From positions 65,960 through 129,959 of the forward strand of contig NZ_DLHR01000012.1 of NCBI RefSeq assembly GCF_002483315.1: a stretch of 64,000 nt of DNA, written 5' to 3'. Below, piece after piece: positions 9,501 through 18,600 of this stretch. Origin of the DNA: Flavobacterium sp. UBA7663. GTDB lineage: Bacteria > Bacteroidota > Bacteroidia > Flavobacteriales > Flavobacteriaceae. The position numbers and the translations under genes were made by a program. Within the stretch, counting starts at the first letter, position 1; each line of letters opens with the position of its first letter. The notes under the pieces were generated by a model. It was given only the letters and a program-made list of their open reading frames with translations. It had not been told where the DNA came from and searched no databases.

Positions 9501-12500
9501 AAAGTTTACAAAGTAAAAAATTCAGAAACAATATCTAGAAATGGTTTAGAGGGGACATCAAAAGAAGTAAGTACCCTTTTTGATGTTAATAATAATCCAA
9601 CTAAAATAACCACAGTTTCTAAAAATGGTTCCGTAGTTGATAAAACAGAGGTTGTTGATATTGAATATTATCCAGCAACAGCATTACCTTTTTACGTTGT
9701 AGGTAGATTGAAGAAGAAAAATTCTACAGTTAATCATAATGGAGATACTATGACAGGGGAAGAGATTTACACATATAATAATGAAAACTTAGTGTCTAAA
9801 ATTCAAAAAAAAGGGCATTTAACAAATTATCTCACTGAAGAAAACTTATATGATATTTTTGGAAATATAACACAGAAAAAGATAACAGCTTTAGGTATGA
9901 TTCCAAGAATATCTAATTTTTCATATGATTCATCTGGTAGATTTTTACAAACAAGTACAGATATTGAAGGTTTAATTACATCATTTACCTACAACTCTAA
10001 AAATGGTCTGCTTTTATCTCAAACTTTACCTTCGAATGCAGGTTTTCCATTAACCACTAATTACATGTATGATTCGTGGGGGAAAAAAATTAAAGAAAGT
10101 GATTACTTAGGGAAAAGTTTAAACTTTAGTTATTCTTGGCTAAGTCCAGGAACCAGTGGATTTTACACGATGTCTAGTACAGGTGATGATAATTCTGCAA
10201 GTTTCACTTATATAGATGATTTAGGAAGAAAAATAGCTGATGGATATAGAACAATAAATGATGGAGCAATTTCAGATCCTAAAAACATTTTTCAAACTTT
10301 CGAATTTGATATTCATGATAGAATTGTAAAAGAATATGAGCCACAATTAACAATTATGCCTCAATGGTCTGGTCTTTCTACTACAACCACTTTTGACCAA
10401 TATGGAAGAGTTGTTCAGGTTTTAGATCATAAAGGAAAAACATCAACAGTTAATTACAATGGATTAACAACTATATTTAGTGACGGGACAATTAATAAGA
10501 CAGTAGTGAAAAATTCACTTGGTTATATTTTATCTATGACTGACAATGGTGGTACAATTAACTACCAATATTTTGCAAATGGTAACTTGAAACAATCTGA
10601 TTTTAATGGAGTTGTAGTTCATATTGAACAAGATGGATGGGGAAGAAAATCTAAATTGACTGATCCTAGTGCAGGAATTTACGAATATGAATATAACGAA
10701 TTTGGAGAATTAAAAAGAGAAAAAAATCCTAACGGAATAACTAATTATACAATTGATGATTTTGGTAAGGTTACTGAAAAAATAATTCAAGGAATAAATG
10801 GCAATCCAACTAATACAAAAACAACTTATACCTATGATTCAACATCTAAGTTGTTAATGAGTGTCAGATATGATGACTTTGCAGGAGGTTTTTTTACATT
10901 ATATTCTTATGGATATGATAATTATAAAAGAATGAATTTTAATGACGAAAGCGGATTTAATGCATACTACCAAAGAGCAACTCAATTTGATGCTTTCGGA
11001 AGAGCTGAGAAAGAGTTATATTTAGCGATAAATACTTCTGATAACAAGCAGTCTTCTAAGTGGATAAGAAATACATATAAAAATGGGCATCATTGGCAAA
11101 TTTTAGACGATGAAACCAACCAAGTTCTATGGCAAACAACCAAAGTAAATGGGTATGGTCAATTATTGAATGGAAATTATGGAAATGGAATAACTGTTAA
11201 TAATACTTATGACCAGTTTGGATTTCCTACTCAATTTAAACATGATAAAATAGCTACTCCGTCAGTTAACATTATGACATTACAAACTTCTTTTGAGCAA
11301 CAAAGATCAAATTTGACTTATCGTTATAATAGTTTGTTCGATTATAGAGAAGATTTTACTTATGATAATTTGGATAGATTAACAACTTGGAGTAATAATA
11401 ACGAATTGCATAACTTTACCTTTACAAGTGCTACAGATGGATTTTTACCAACTAACTCAGGTGTTACAGTTTCTAATATTTCAAATTCAATTTATTCTAG
11501 GCTAAATATAGAAACTAATATTAATTTTCAAGGTACAGAAAAGGTTGTTAAAAACGGATCAATAGTTGGTCAGGTATATCAATTTTCTGGGAATTTGTAT
11601 TTTAGGAATTTAGTTTTAGGTAACATAATTAAGTACATAGTAATAGAAAAAAACCCAACAACTGGTGAAACAGTTGAAACAGAACATGGTATTGCTTCAC
11701 AGCATGATACGTTTTCATTTCAACATACAGTAACAAATTATTCTGAAATTTCTCTTAAGATAATAGCAGGTAATGAATTTGATTTTCAATCTCCTATTGT
11801 TTTCTCTTTAGATAATATAAAAGTAAGTGAAGTTGAAATTTTTAATCAAAATTATGATAATTTGGGAAGAATTCAAGAAAATAATGTTGGGACGTACAAC
11901 TATACAAATGTAAACTCCTCAAATTCGGTTCCAAAACATTTTCAAAATAGTTCTATTGAAACCAATTCAAAATTTACAGATTATTATTTGAGTAGAGCGA
12001 ATTTAGACATTACTTATAATGCTTTTAAGAGTCCAATTGACATAATTGAAGAAGGTAAAGATAAATTAAGTTTTATTTATAACATGAATAATAGTCGTTC
12101 TACAATGTATTACGGTAGTTTGGAAGCAGATAAACTTTTGAGAAAATTTAGAAGACATTATTCTTCAGATGGAAGTATGGAAATAAAACAAGATATTATA
12201 AACGGTACAGTTGAATTTTTAACTTTTATAGGGGGAGATGCATATTCAGCACCAATAGTTTTAAAGAGTGACGGAACTACACAAAATTATTTATACCTTC
12301 ACAGGGATTATTTAAGTAGTATTGTTGCAATAACAGATAATACGGGGAATATTGTTGAAAAACGTTTATTTGATGCTTGGGGTAATATTAAAAAAGTTCA
12401 AGATGGTAGCGGCAATAATTTAAATGCTTTAACCGTTATGGATAGGGGATATACTGGTCATGAGCATTTACAAGGTGTAAATTTAATTCATATGAATGGA

Positions 12501-13619
12501 AGATTATATGACCCGGTTGTACATAGATTTTTACAGCCTGATAATTTTATTCAAGACCCGTATAATACTCAAAATTATAATAGATATTCGTATGTTTTAA
12601 ACAACCCTCTGAAATATACTGATTCAAGCGGTGAGTTATTTTGGACTCCAATTTTAATTGGGGCTATGATTGGTGCAATTTCAGGAGGAATTAGTTATAT
12701 TGCATATGCAATAAAAACTGGTGATTGGTCATGGGGAGGTTTTGGAATGGCAATTGGAGGTGGTGCTATAATTGGCGGTATTACTGGAGGAATTTCTCCT
12801 ATGTCTCTTTTTTCAGTTGGTAGTTTTGGTCAGCTTGCTGCAACATCTTTTGCCGCTGGGTTTATGCCAGCAATTAGCGTGCCTATTGGAGATTGGACAT
12901 TATCAGCGTCTCCCACTATTGCTTTTGGAAATTCAGCTGGTGCAGGAATAAGTTTTGGGGTAACATATGATGATGGTAATTTTAGTGTTTCTGGAGGTTA
13001 TGGTATTATGGAATACTCAAACTATAATGGTTTTGGTGCCAATTCTAGAGAATTTAGATATTCAGCTCTAGTAAGTTATGGTGACGGTAAAACTAGATTT
13101 ACTTTAGGTACAAATTTTTGGAAAGGAGATTTTAATCAGCAAACAGGAATGGTAGGAATACAAAGTGGTGATTTCAAAATTGTATATGAGAATGATGGTT
13201 CAATAGGGCCTTTAGGAGATGGTGGAGATAGTTTTAGGACAGCAGCATTGAATTTATCGTATCAAGATTATACTGCTGGTTTTAATTTAATGACAGGTAA
13301 AAGAGATTATGAAGGTGAAGAGAGTTTAGAAGGAGGTCATAGAGGAAAACCAGAGATTGACAAATTTGGTAGAAGAATGCCAAATGGTTATGTTCTAGAG
13401 GAAGGTACTAAATATAGACTGGGTGCTCTAACTGTTGGTTATAAAAATTATAGAGTAGGTGTAAATAGTGAACATGTTAGACATGCTATTCAAGATCAGG
13501 CAATTCATAATTTAAAATTTGGTCCGCTAGATAAAAGACAGAGAGGTTTTGAGAATCAATCTTGGAATTGGAATAGTTATTTTCAATATAAAACATCTAA
13601 TCAATTTACATCATGGTAA
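6594..13619 (+). CDS. Rhs/YD-repeat polymorphic toxin with FG-GAP repeats and C-terminal type 23-like toxin
   Basis: A 2341-aa protein with a signal peptide (residues 1-18). Residues about 60-350 look like the SpvB/TcdB N-terminal region; five FG-GAP/VCBS repeats of the DxNGDGxSD type lie near residues 378, 535, 605, 655 and 716. Many YD repeats follow, and the Rhs core ends with LYDPVVHRFLQPDN (about 1971) and NNPLKYTDSSGE (about 2000-2012). After this come a glycine-rich hydrophobic stretch and a variable C-terminus of about 260 residues rich in beta structure (FKIVYENDGS ... SFRTAALNLSYQDYTAGFNL), resembling the Bacteroidota polymorphic toxin type 23 domain. By family, the core forms a cage around the toxin tip. 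A lipoprotein gene overlaps its stop. The toxin subtype is uncertain. Confidence 0.85.
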   Translation: MKKLLCFLISLSFYVSYSQDDIFGNSPVQGIIPIKRSNVQENKTNLNKSITQFSSVSPSSPTGSSTEVGVTEGQLSVSLTGGATYNIPIAVPPGINGIVPQISLSYNSQGNNGIAGYGWNISGVSVITRIPSSKYHDNLVDAVDFNVMDRFAFDGQRLIVKNGTSGIYGANETIYETENFSNIQVTSYGVHPSGPSYGPAYFIVRYPDGSIAYYGNSTNSRSLTDWAIVYWENPQGVRISYEYLNSNNCLSISSIKYGARLSITPINEISFIYKTRNRNEQAYIGGQNFIKNIILSEIRVKGENVGFRNYLLSHEITSLGYERLISITEKNGDNSKSFNPTLFRYDTTSEDISFNTNSANLTVNNIRSDNSSTVQGDFDGDGNMDIILYPTTGTNSKKKYWLFSNIEDSSLNIGSEHNVGTFSEIFPISWLSWNNKLMPMQGWCVVQNNVSTNTTTFNTYSTGITNPIYFQYSRTYQFPKFTFGYWTSPCDDGGIGIEPNRDTFIDSNNIIVPIDPDEPTYNEIVRDIPKEYVTGDFNGDGLSDVVIIEKPVSVTYFTGGCNGHNATYTNPGGKSYLLNLDRRITTDYINVSGYLQVSSSSKFMIADFNGDGKSDIYVFDNNICRIYTLTASNNFVLLKIINSTNINLTKPVLMGDYNGDGKSDFIIPKENLSPLFTKYISTGTDVIMTEVDLGIGSYFTGFYDGNASTIQQIIPNDFNNDGKTDIILTKCRYVYSGNADYVNQNRFISVRYYSNKGTTFESSMYTTKMDFSGLNHFPIAVSLSFDKVNSNKQISFISNNNIYSAISPKDNVIDTALKEIILGSGVKEVITYQPLNSQDFSYDNVFEPSTYTENYPNFDINVANNFKVVSKLEQVTATQYKQQKLKYYGAVSNTEGFGFLGFRGIARTNWFNDNNPIVSSVSKHDISKRGLVIETYSVSGDVYGNFVNYTPSDFMNKTNMTYVDDLLPNKVYKVKNSETISRNGLEGTSKEVSTLFDVNNNPTKITTVSKNGSVVDKTEVVDIEYYPATALPFYVVGRLKKKNSTVNHNGDTMTGEEIYTYNNENLVSKIQKKGHLTNYLTEENLYDIFGNITQKKITALGMIPRISNFSYDSSGRFLQTSTDIEGLITSFTYNSKNGLLLSQTLPSNAGFPLTTNYMYDSWGKKIKESDYLGKSLNFSYSWLSPGTSGFYTMSSTGDDNSASFTYIDDLGRKIADGYRTINDGAISDPKNIFQTFEFDIHDRIVKEYEPQLTIMPQWSGLSTTTTFDQYGRVVQVLDHKGKTSTVNYNGLTTIFSDGTINKTVVKNSLGYILSMTDNGGTINYQYFANGNLKQSDFNGVVVHIEQDGWGRKSKLTDPSAGIYEYEYNEFGELKREKNPNGITNYTIDDFGKVTEKIIQGINGNPTNTKTTYTYDSTSKLLMSVRYDDFAGGFFTLYSYGYDNYKRMNFNDESGFNAYYQRATQFDAFGRAEKELYLAINTSDNKQSSKWIRNTYKNGHHWQILDDETNQVLWQTTKVNGYGQLLNGNYGNGITVNNTYDQFGFPTQFKHDKIATPSVNIMTLQTSFEQQRSNLTYRYNSLFDYREDFTYDNLDRLTTWSNNNELHNFTFTSATDGFLPTNSGVTVSNISNSIYSRLNIETNINFQGTEKVVKNGSIVGQVYQFSGNLYFRNLVLGNIIKYIVIEKNPTTGETVETEHGIASQHDTFSFQHTVTNYSEISLKIIAGNEFDFQSPIVFSLDNIKVSEVEIFNQNYDNLGRIQENNVGTYNYTNVNSSNSVPKHFQNSSIETNSKFTDYYLSRANLDITYNAFKSPIDIIEEGKDKLSFIYNMNNSRSTMYYGSLEADKLLRKFRRHYSSDGSMEIKQDIINGTVEFLTFIGGDAYSAPIVLKSDGTTQNYLYLHRDYLSSIVAITDNTGNIVEKRLFDAWGNIKKVQDGSGNNLNALTVMDRGYTGHEHLQGVNLIHMNGRLYDPVVHRFLQPDNFIQDPYNTQNYNRYSYVLNNPLKYTDSSGELFWTPILIGAMIGAISGGISYIAYAIKTGDWSWGGFGMAIGGGAIIGGITGGISPMSLFSVGSFGQLAATSFAAGFMPAISVPIGDWTLSASPTIAFGNSAGAGISFGVTYDDGNFSVSGGYGIMEYSNYNGFGANSREFRYSALVSYGDGKTRFTLGTNFWKGDFNQQTGMVGIQSGDFKIVYENDGSIGPLGDGGDSFRTAALNLSYQDYTAGFNLMTGKRDYEGEESLEGGHRGKPEIDKFGRRMPNGYVLEEGTKYRLGALTVGYKNYRVGVNSEHVRHAIQDQAIHNLKFGPLDKRQRGFENQSWNWNSYFQYKTSNQFTSW

Positions 13620-14251
13620 AATATAAGCTAGTTTTTTTTTCAATATTATTTTTTTCTTGTGCTTCTAAAAAGCAAAATGAGGAGAAACTATTATATATTG
13701 AAGACATTAGAAATAGTAATAGTACTTTACGGATGGATGGTTTTTACTATAAAGATTCATCTTCAGAATTTGAAAAATCTATAGATGTCTTTTTGTTATT
13801 TAAAGAAGGAATCCTTGTAAATGAGGGTAGATATAATAGTGTTTCTAATAATTATTGTTTAATTGACACTAAAAAGGAAAATACAATTGAAAATGCAATT
13901 AATAATTATAAATCAAGATTAATTCAATTAAAAAGATTTAATGATTTACCTAGCTCATGTAAAATTTTAGAAAATGATTTAGATGGAAAAGGCGTTTATT
14001 CAATAAAAAATGATAGTATAATACTTCAATTTTTTAAATCAGATTTCAAGAAAAAAAATAAAGACTCATTGAATGATTATTTTTTGCAAGAGCATCAAGG
14101 TGTTGTTTTAAATGATTCAATTTTTAAAATTTTTAAAGTTATTAATTATAGAGATAATAATTCAATTGATGTAAATTTTATTTATAAGTTTAGTAAAGAT
14201 TCAAATAAGCCTATACTAGATTCTAAAGAGATTTTGAATAAAATTTATTAG
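13613..14251 (+). CDS. Lipoprotein, candidate immunity protein of the Rhs toxin
   Basis: A 212-aa protein with a type II signal peptide (lipobox FFSC, acylated C16), so it should be membrane-anchored. Its ATG lies inside the last codons of the Rhs gene (stop/start overlap TCATGGTAA), the usual layout for toxin and immunity genes. No known domain is recognised; the segment GVYSIKNDSIILQFF recalls GGRYFIEGQKIFMESFY in the next lipoprotein-like gene, so the two may be distant relatives. Immunity function is inferred from position and membrane anchoring only. Confidence 0.65.
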   Translation: MVKYKLVFFSILFFSCASKKQNEEKLLYIEDIRNSNSTLRMDGFYYKDSSSEFEKSIDVFLLFKEGILVNEGRYNSVSNNYCLIDTKKENTIENAINNYKSRLIQLKRFNDLPSSCKILENDLDGKGVYSIKNDSIILQFFKSDFKKKNKDSLNDYFLQEHQGVVLNDSIFKIFKVINYRDNNSIDVNFIYKFSKDSNKPILDSKEILNKIY

Positions 14252-14258
14252 TACTAAA

Positions 14259-14339
14259 ATGATTGTATTAAAGAAATGTAGTAGTTCTTGGAACGGTTAT
14301 TTTCAATATAATGTTCCAAATATATTCACATCATGGTAG
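14259..14339 (+). pseudogene. Orphan Rhs toxin-tip remnant
   Basis: A 26-codon frame ending SSSWNGYFQYNVPNIFTSW-stop closely copies the end of the intact Rhs protein (NQSWNWNSYFQYKTSNQFTSW-stop). The following ATG overlaps the stop in the same way (TCATGGTAG versus TCATGGTAA). This is what remains of a second toxin C-terminus, as found in Rhs and CDI loci where old tips are displaced by recombination. Confidence 0.75.
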
Positions 14340-14918
14340 TTAGATTTTTTTTTATTAGTATCAATTTTTGTTTTATCCTTATCTTGTGTTCATCCTTCTT
14401 GTAGAATTGAATTAAATAATGATGGAGAACCCATAGTTAATAAGGAAATGTATTCTTTAAACAAAAAAATATCAGACGATGGATTTAAAGTTTTAGATAC
14501 TAATTCTTATTACATTGAAACTTTTGAAGGAATAGATTCAAATGAAAGTCAAAGATTTAACCCTATGATTTATAAGTTTCATTCTGATGGATATTTTAAA
14601 GAAGATTCTTATTTGTATTTTGGTAATTTTGATAAAGTAAGAAGTAAAAATTCTATTTATTATGGAGGTAGATATTTTATAGAAGGACAAAAAATATTCA
14701 TGGAATCGTTTTATTCTTTTAAAGGAAGTAAAACCAATAGATATTCTAAAGTTATTAGCAAAGGAACTATAAAAAATGATACTATCAACATAGACTTTTT
14801 TGGAACTAATCATAAATTTGTAAAAAAAAATATAATCAGATTTTCAACTAATCATTATGAAAAAAAACCTATTTTTTTTGCTTATAGTATCACTTGTAAG
14901 TTGTTCAACAGAAGATAA
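14333..14918 (+). pseudogene. Second lipoprotein/immunity gene, frameshifted at a T9 tract
   Basis: The ATG overlapping the orphan toxin-tip stop gives MVVRFFFISINFCF and reaches a stop (TAG) within 24 codons. In the next frame, from the nine-T run at 14345-14353, the sequence reads FFLLVSIFVLSLSC (a lipobox) and continues as one protein through MYSLNKKISDDGFKVL to 14918. Loss of one T (or gain of two) restores a lipoprotein of about 194 aa. The intact part, read alone, would start at 14448 (156 aa). Its end overlaps the next lipoprotein gene by 62 bp. Causes may be decay, phase variation or a sequencing error in the homopolymer. Confidence 0.65.
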
Positions 14919-15633
14919 TAATACAGCTTCATTTTCAATTAATTTAGTCTCAAGTGAAACAACGGTTAGTATTGATCAAGCATTTACTATAACTGTTGAT
15001 GCTAATGAAGAAATTAAAGAACTATGGGCCTCTACTGATAATTTTGCGACTGGTGGTTATGCTATTAGACAGTTTGGTACAAGCCATGTATTAAACTTTA
15101 ATTTTGATACTTTAGGTCAAAAAAGGATTTCAGTAAGAGCCAAAAATCAAGATAACGTGGTTTCAGAAAATCAAGTGATTGTTACAGTATCTAGGGGAAA
15201 TGCACTCAAAATAAATGGTGTACAGATTATTTCTTTTTATGGTATAAACACCACTTATGATCCTGAGTTTCCAACAACAAGTCCAAATCATTTAGCTGAT
15301 TTGCGTTTTGGGTTGTCAAAAAATAAATTAGGTAATCCATTAGACAATATTTATAGTCCTGTTTTTTGGTATCTTTCGAATATAATAGAAAATCAAGGAA
15401 ACATGACATGGGATTGTAGCAATGCTGAATTATTCATAAACCAAAATGCTTCTCTAAAATTTGGTTTAGCTGATATTGATAATGGAATAGCTGGAGCAGA
15501 TTTGTTAAATGGACCGCCAGATTATCGAGAAATTAGTTTTAGTAATTATATAGAAACAAAACCAACAACAATTACATATACTTTTCCTGAAATAAATTTA
15601 GAATTTAAGTTGTTTGTTGAATGGGTTAATTAA
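14857..15633 (+). CDS. Lipoprotein with Ig-like N-terminal region
   Basis: A 258-aa protein with a clear lipobox (LVSC, C16). Residues about 25-110 read as a beta-sandwich (SSETTVSIDQAFTITVDANE ... VSENQVIVTVS), like cadherin/Ig-fold surface modules; the rest is not recognised. It starts inside the end of the previous, frameshifted gene and ends 6 nt before the large T9SS protein. A surface or periplasmic role is likely; immunity or adhesion cannot be distinguished. Confidence 0.7.
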   Translation: MKKNLFFLLIVSLVSCSTEDNNTASFSINLVSSETTVSIDQAFTITVDANEEIKELWASTDNFATGGYAIRQFGTSHVLNFNFDTLGQKRISVRAKNQDNVVSENQVIVTVSRGNALKINGVQIISFYGINTTYDPEFPTTSPNHLADLRFGLSKNKLGNPLDNIYSPVFWYLSNIIENQGNMTWDCSNAELFINQNASLKFGLADIDNGIAGADLLNGPPDYREISFSNYIETKPTTITYTFPEINLEFKLFVEWVN

Positions 15634-15639
15634 TTTTTT

Positions 15640-18600
15640 GTGAAAATATATTTTAGTATATTATTTTTAATGTCAATGTTGGTTTCACATGCTCAAGGTG
15701 AAGCCAACATTTGGTATTTTGGTCAAAACGCAGGTTTAAATTTTAATAGCGGTGTTCCTGTAGCTTTAACTAACGGGCAATTAGTTACTGATGAAGGTTG
15801 TGCTACCATCTCAAATTCAAGTGGTCAATTGTTGTTTTATACTGATGGTATAACTGTTTATAATCGTAATCATTCTGTAATGTTAAATGGTACTGGATTA
15901 ATGGGACATCCTTCAAGTGTTCAATCTGCTACTATTGTACCTAAGCCAGGTTCAAATAATTTATTTTATGTTTTTACAACACCAGAAGAGAGTAATCCAA
16001 ATGGGTTTAGGTATTCTGTAGTGGATATGAACTTGGATGGTGGGAATGGAGCAGTAACAGCGGATAAAAACATATTAGTTTACTCGCCAACAGCTGAGCA
16101 TTTGGGGGTTACTAAACATGCAAATGGGCAAGATTATTGGATAATTACCCATGGATTAAATAATAATAGCTTTTTTGCTTATAAGTTAACTTCTTTAGGT
16201 TTAGATTTAAATCCAGTAGTTACTAATATTGGAGCAATTTTAACAGGGTCAACATTAGATTTTTTTGAAGCTGGGTCAATTAAAATATCCCCTAGCGGTT
16301 CTAAATTAGCCTTTACTAGTGTAATGGACATAGCTCAGTTGTTTGATTTTAATAATTTAACGGGCGTATTATCAAACGAAATTACCTTACTAAACGAGGT
16401 AGGGGAATTAGTAGGTGCTGCTTTTTCTCCTGACGAGTCGATCTTATACATAGCAAATAGTTTTGGAAAGATTTATCAATTTAATATGAATGCAGTTGAT
16501 ATTCCAAATTCCAGAATTACGATACACAACGGCAATATACCTGGTCAGTTGCAATTGGGTCCAGATAATAAAATATATATAGCGTTTAATAACAGGACAA
16601 AGTTAGGAGTAATAAATAACCCAAATATTTTAGGTTTAGGATGTAATTTTGTTTTAGATGGAATTGATCTGTCTGGAAGATTAAGTAAATTAGGTTTGCC
16701 ATCTTTTAATCAATCATTTTTCGCTCCGAGTATAAGGTTTCAAAATGCATGTGTAGGAGAGGCAACACAATTTCAATTAGGAAATGCCACAGCCACAAGC
16801 GCTGTATGGAATTTTGGTGATGGAAATACCTCAAATAGTTTATCACCAACTCATACTTATACAGCACCAGGAACTTATACAGTTTCGGTTACAGCAACAA
16901 GTAGCAGTGGAACAGGCGTAACGACAAGAGATATAATAATTTCTGCAGTTCCCACAGCCACACAACCTAACAACATTTCAATTTGCGATGATAACAATGA
17001 TGGCTTCTATAATTTTGATTTAACGTCACGAAAACTAGCTATTTTAAATGGTCAATCAGAATCGCAATTTAATGTGCGCTATTTTGCTAATGCTACCAAT
17101 TATTCGAACAATGTTGTAATTGCAAATCCTATAAGTTTTCCAAACACAACGGCTTATCAAAGCCAAACGATTATTGCAGAAGTTTATAATATTGCAAATC
17201 CAAATTGTAAAGCAACTACAACTTTTGATATTCAAGTTTTTGAAAGCCCAAGACCAAGTCTATCAGTATCGCCAATTCAACTTTGCGACAATACTTCTTT
17301 TGGTACAGATACAGATGGCAGAGTAGTTTTTAATTTAACTAATAGACAAGCTGCCATTTTGAATGGTCAGTCACCAACTAATTTTACAGTTTCATATTAT
17401 AAAGATGCTGCTTTAACCGATTTAATTAGTAACCCAACAAGCTATGTAAATTCAAATCTACAAGAAACTATTTATGTGAAAGTAGCGAATAACCAAAATA
17501 CAACTTGTTTTGCTACTACTTCGTTTCAAATAGAAGTATTTAGTTTGCCTGTTATTACTACCGTTGCTAGTTTAAAACAATGTGATGATAACAATGATGG
17601 TTATAGTGCTTTTAATTTGACTCAAACAAATGCTTCATTAGTTGTATCCACGACTGGTTTAACTTTTTCATATTTTGAAACATCTACTGAAGCACAAAGC
17701 AATACAAACCCGATATTAAATTTTACAGCTTATACGAATCAAACGGTAAGTACAGACCAAGTATTTATTAGAGTTCAAAATAGCAATGGTTGTTTTAGAA
17801 TTGCAACTTTAAATTTAGTCGTTTCAACAACTCAAATATCAAATTCCATACAAGAGCATTTTTATGTTTGTGATGATGTTGCTTCGGGTTCCATAACAGA
17901 TGGAATTGCAACTTTTGATTTTAGTAGTGCAAATGCTCAAATAGCTTCACAATATCCAAGCGGACAATTGTTAGATATTACTTATTACAGAAACGTCACA
18001 GATGCATTAGCAGAACAAAATGCGATTTCCGATATTTCAAATTATACGAATATTGGTTATCCAAACACACAAAATATTTACGTTCGTGTCGATAGTCAAT
18101 TGAATAATGAGTGTATTGGTTTAGGGCATCACATAACCTTACATGTAGAAAGAATTCCAATTATTCAACCTCAAACCTATACGCAGTGTGATGATAATCA
18201 CGATGGAATTTTTCCGTTCAACATTACTAATTTACAATCCGATGTTTTAAACGGATTAACAAATGTTACCTTGAGTTATTGGGATGCAAATAATAATCCA
18301 TTACCAAGTCCATTGCCAAACCCTTTTAATACAACTTCACAAACAATACGAGTTAGAGCAACCAACAATACAACATCAGCTTGTTTTTATGAATCAACTA
18401 TTACTTTCAAAGTAGATGATTTACCAGAAGCTTTTGCAATTCCAACAAGTTTGACTACCGTTTGTGATGACGAAGCAAATCCAGTTAATCAAGATGGTGT
18501 TTTTCCTTTTGATACAACTAGTTTTCAAAATACGATTCTAGGAACTCAAACAGGAATGATTGTAAACTATTTCGACGGAAATGGAAATTCACTTTCAAGT

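Noticed and set aside
14538..14813. Open frame antisense to the second lipoprotein gene
   Set aside because: It is a shadow of AT-rich coding DNA; the forward frame has a lipobox and a normal composition.
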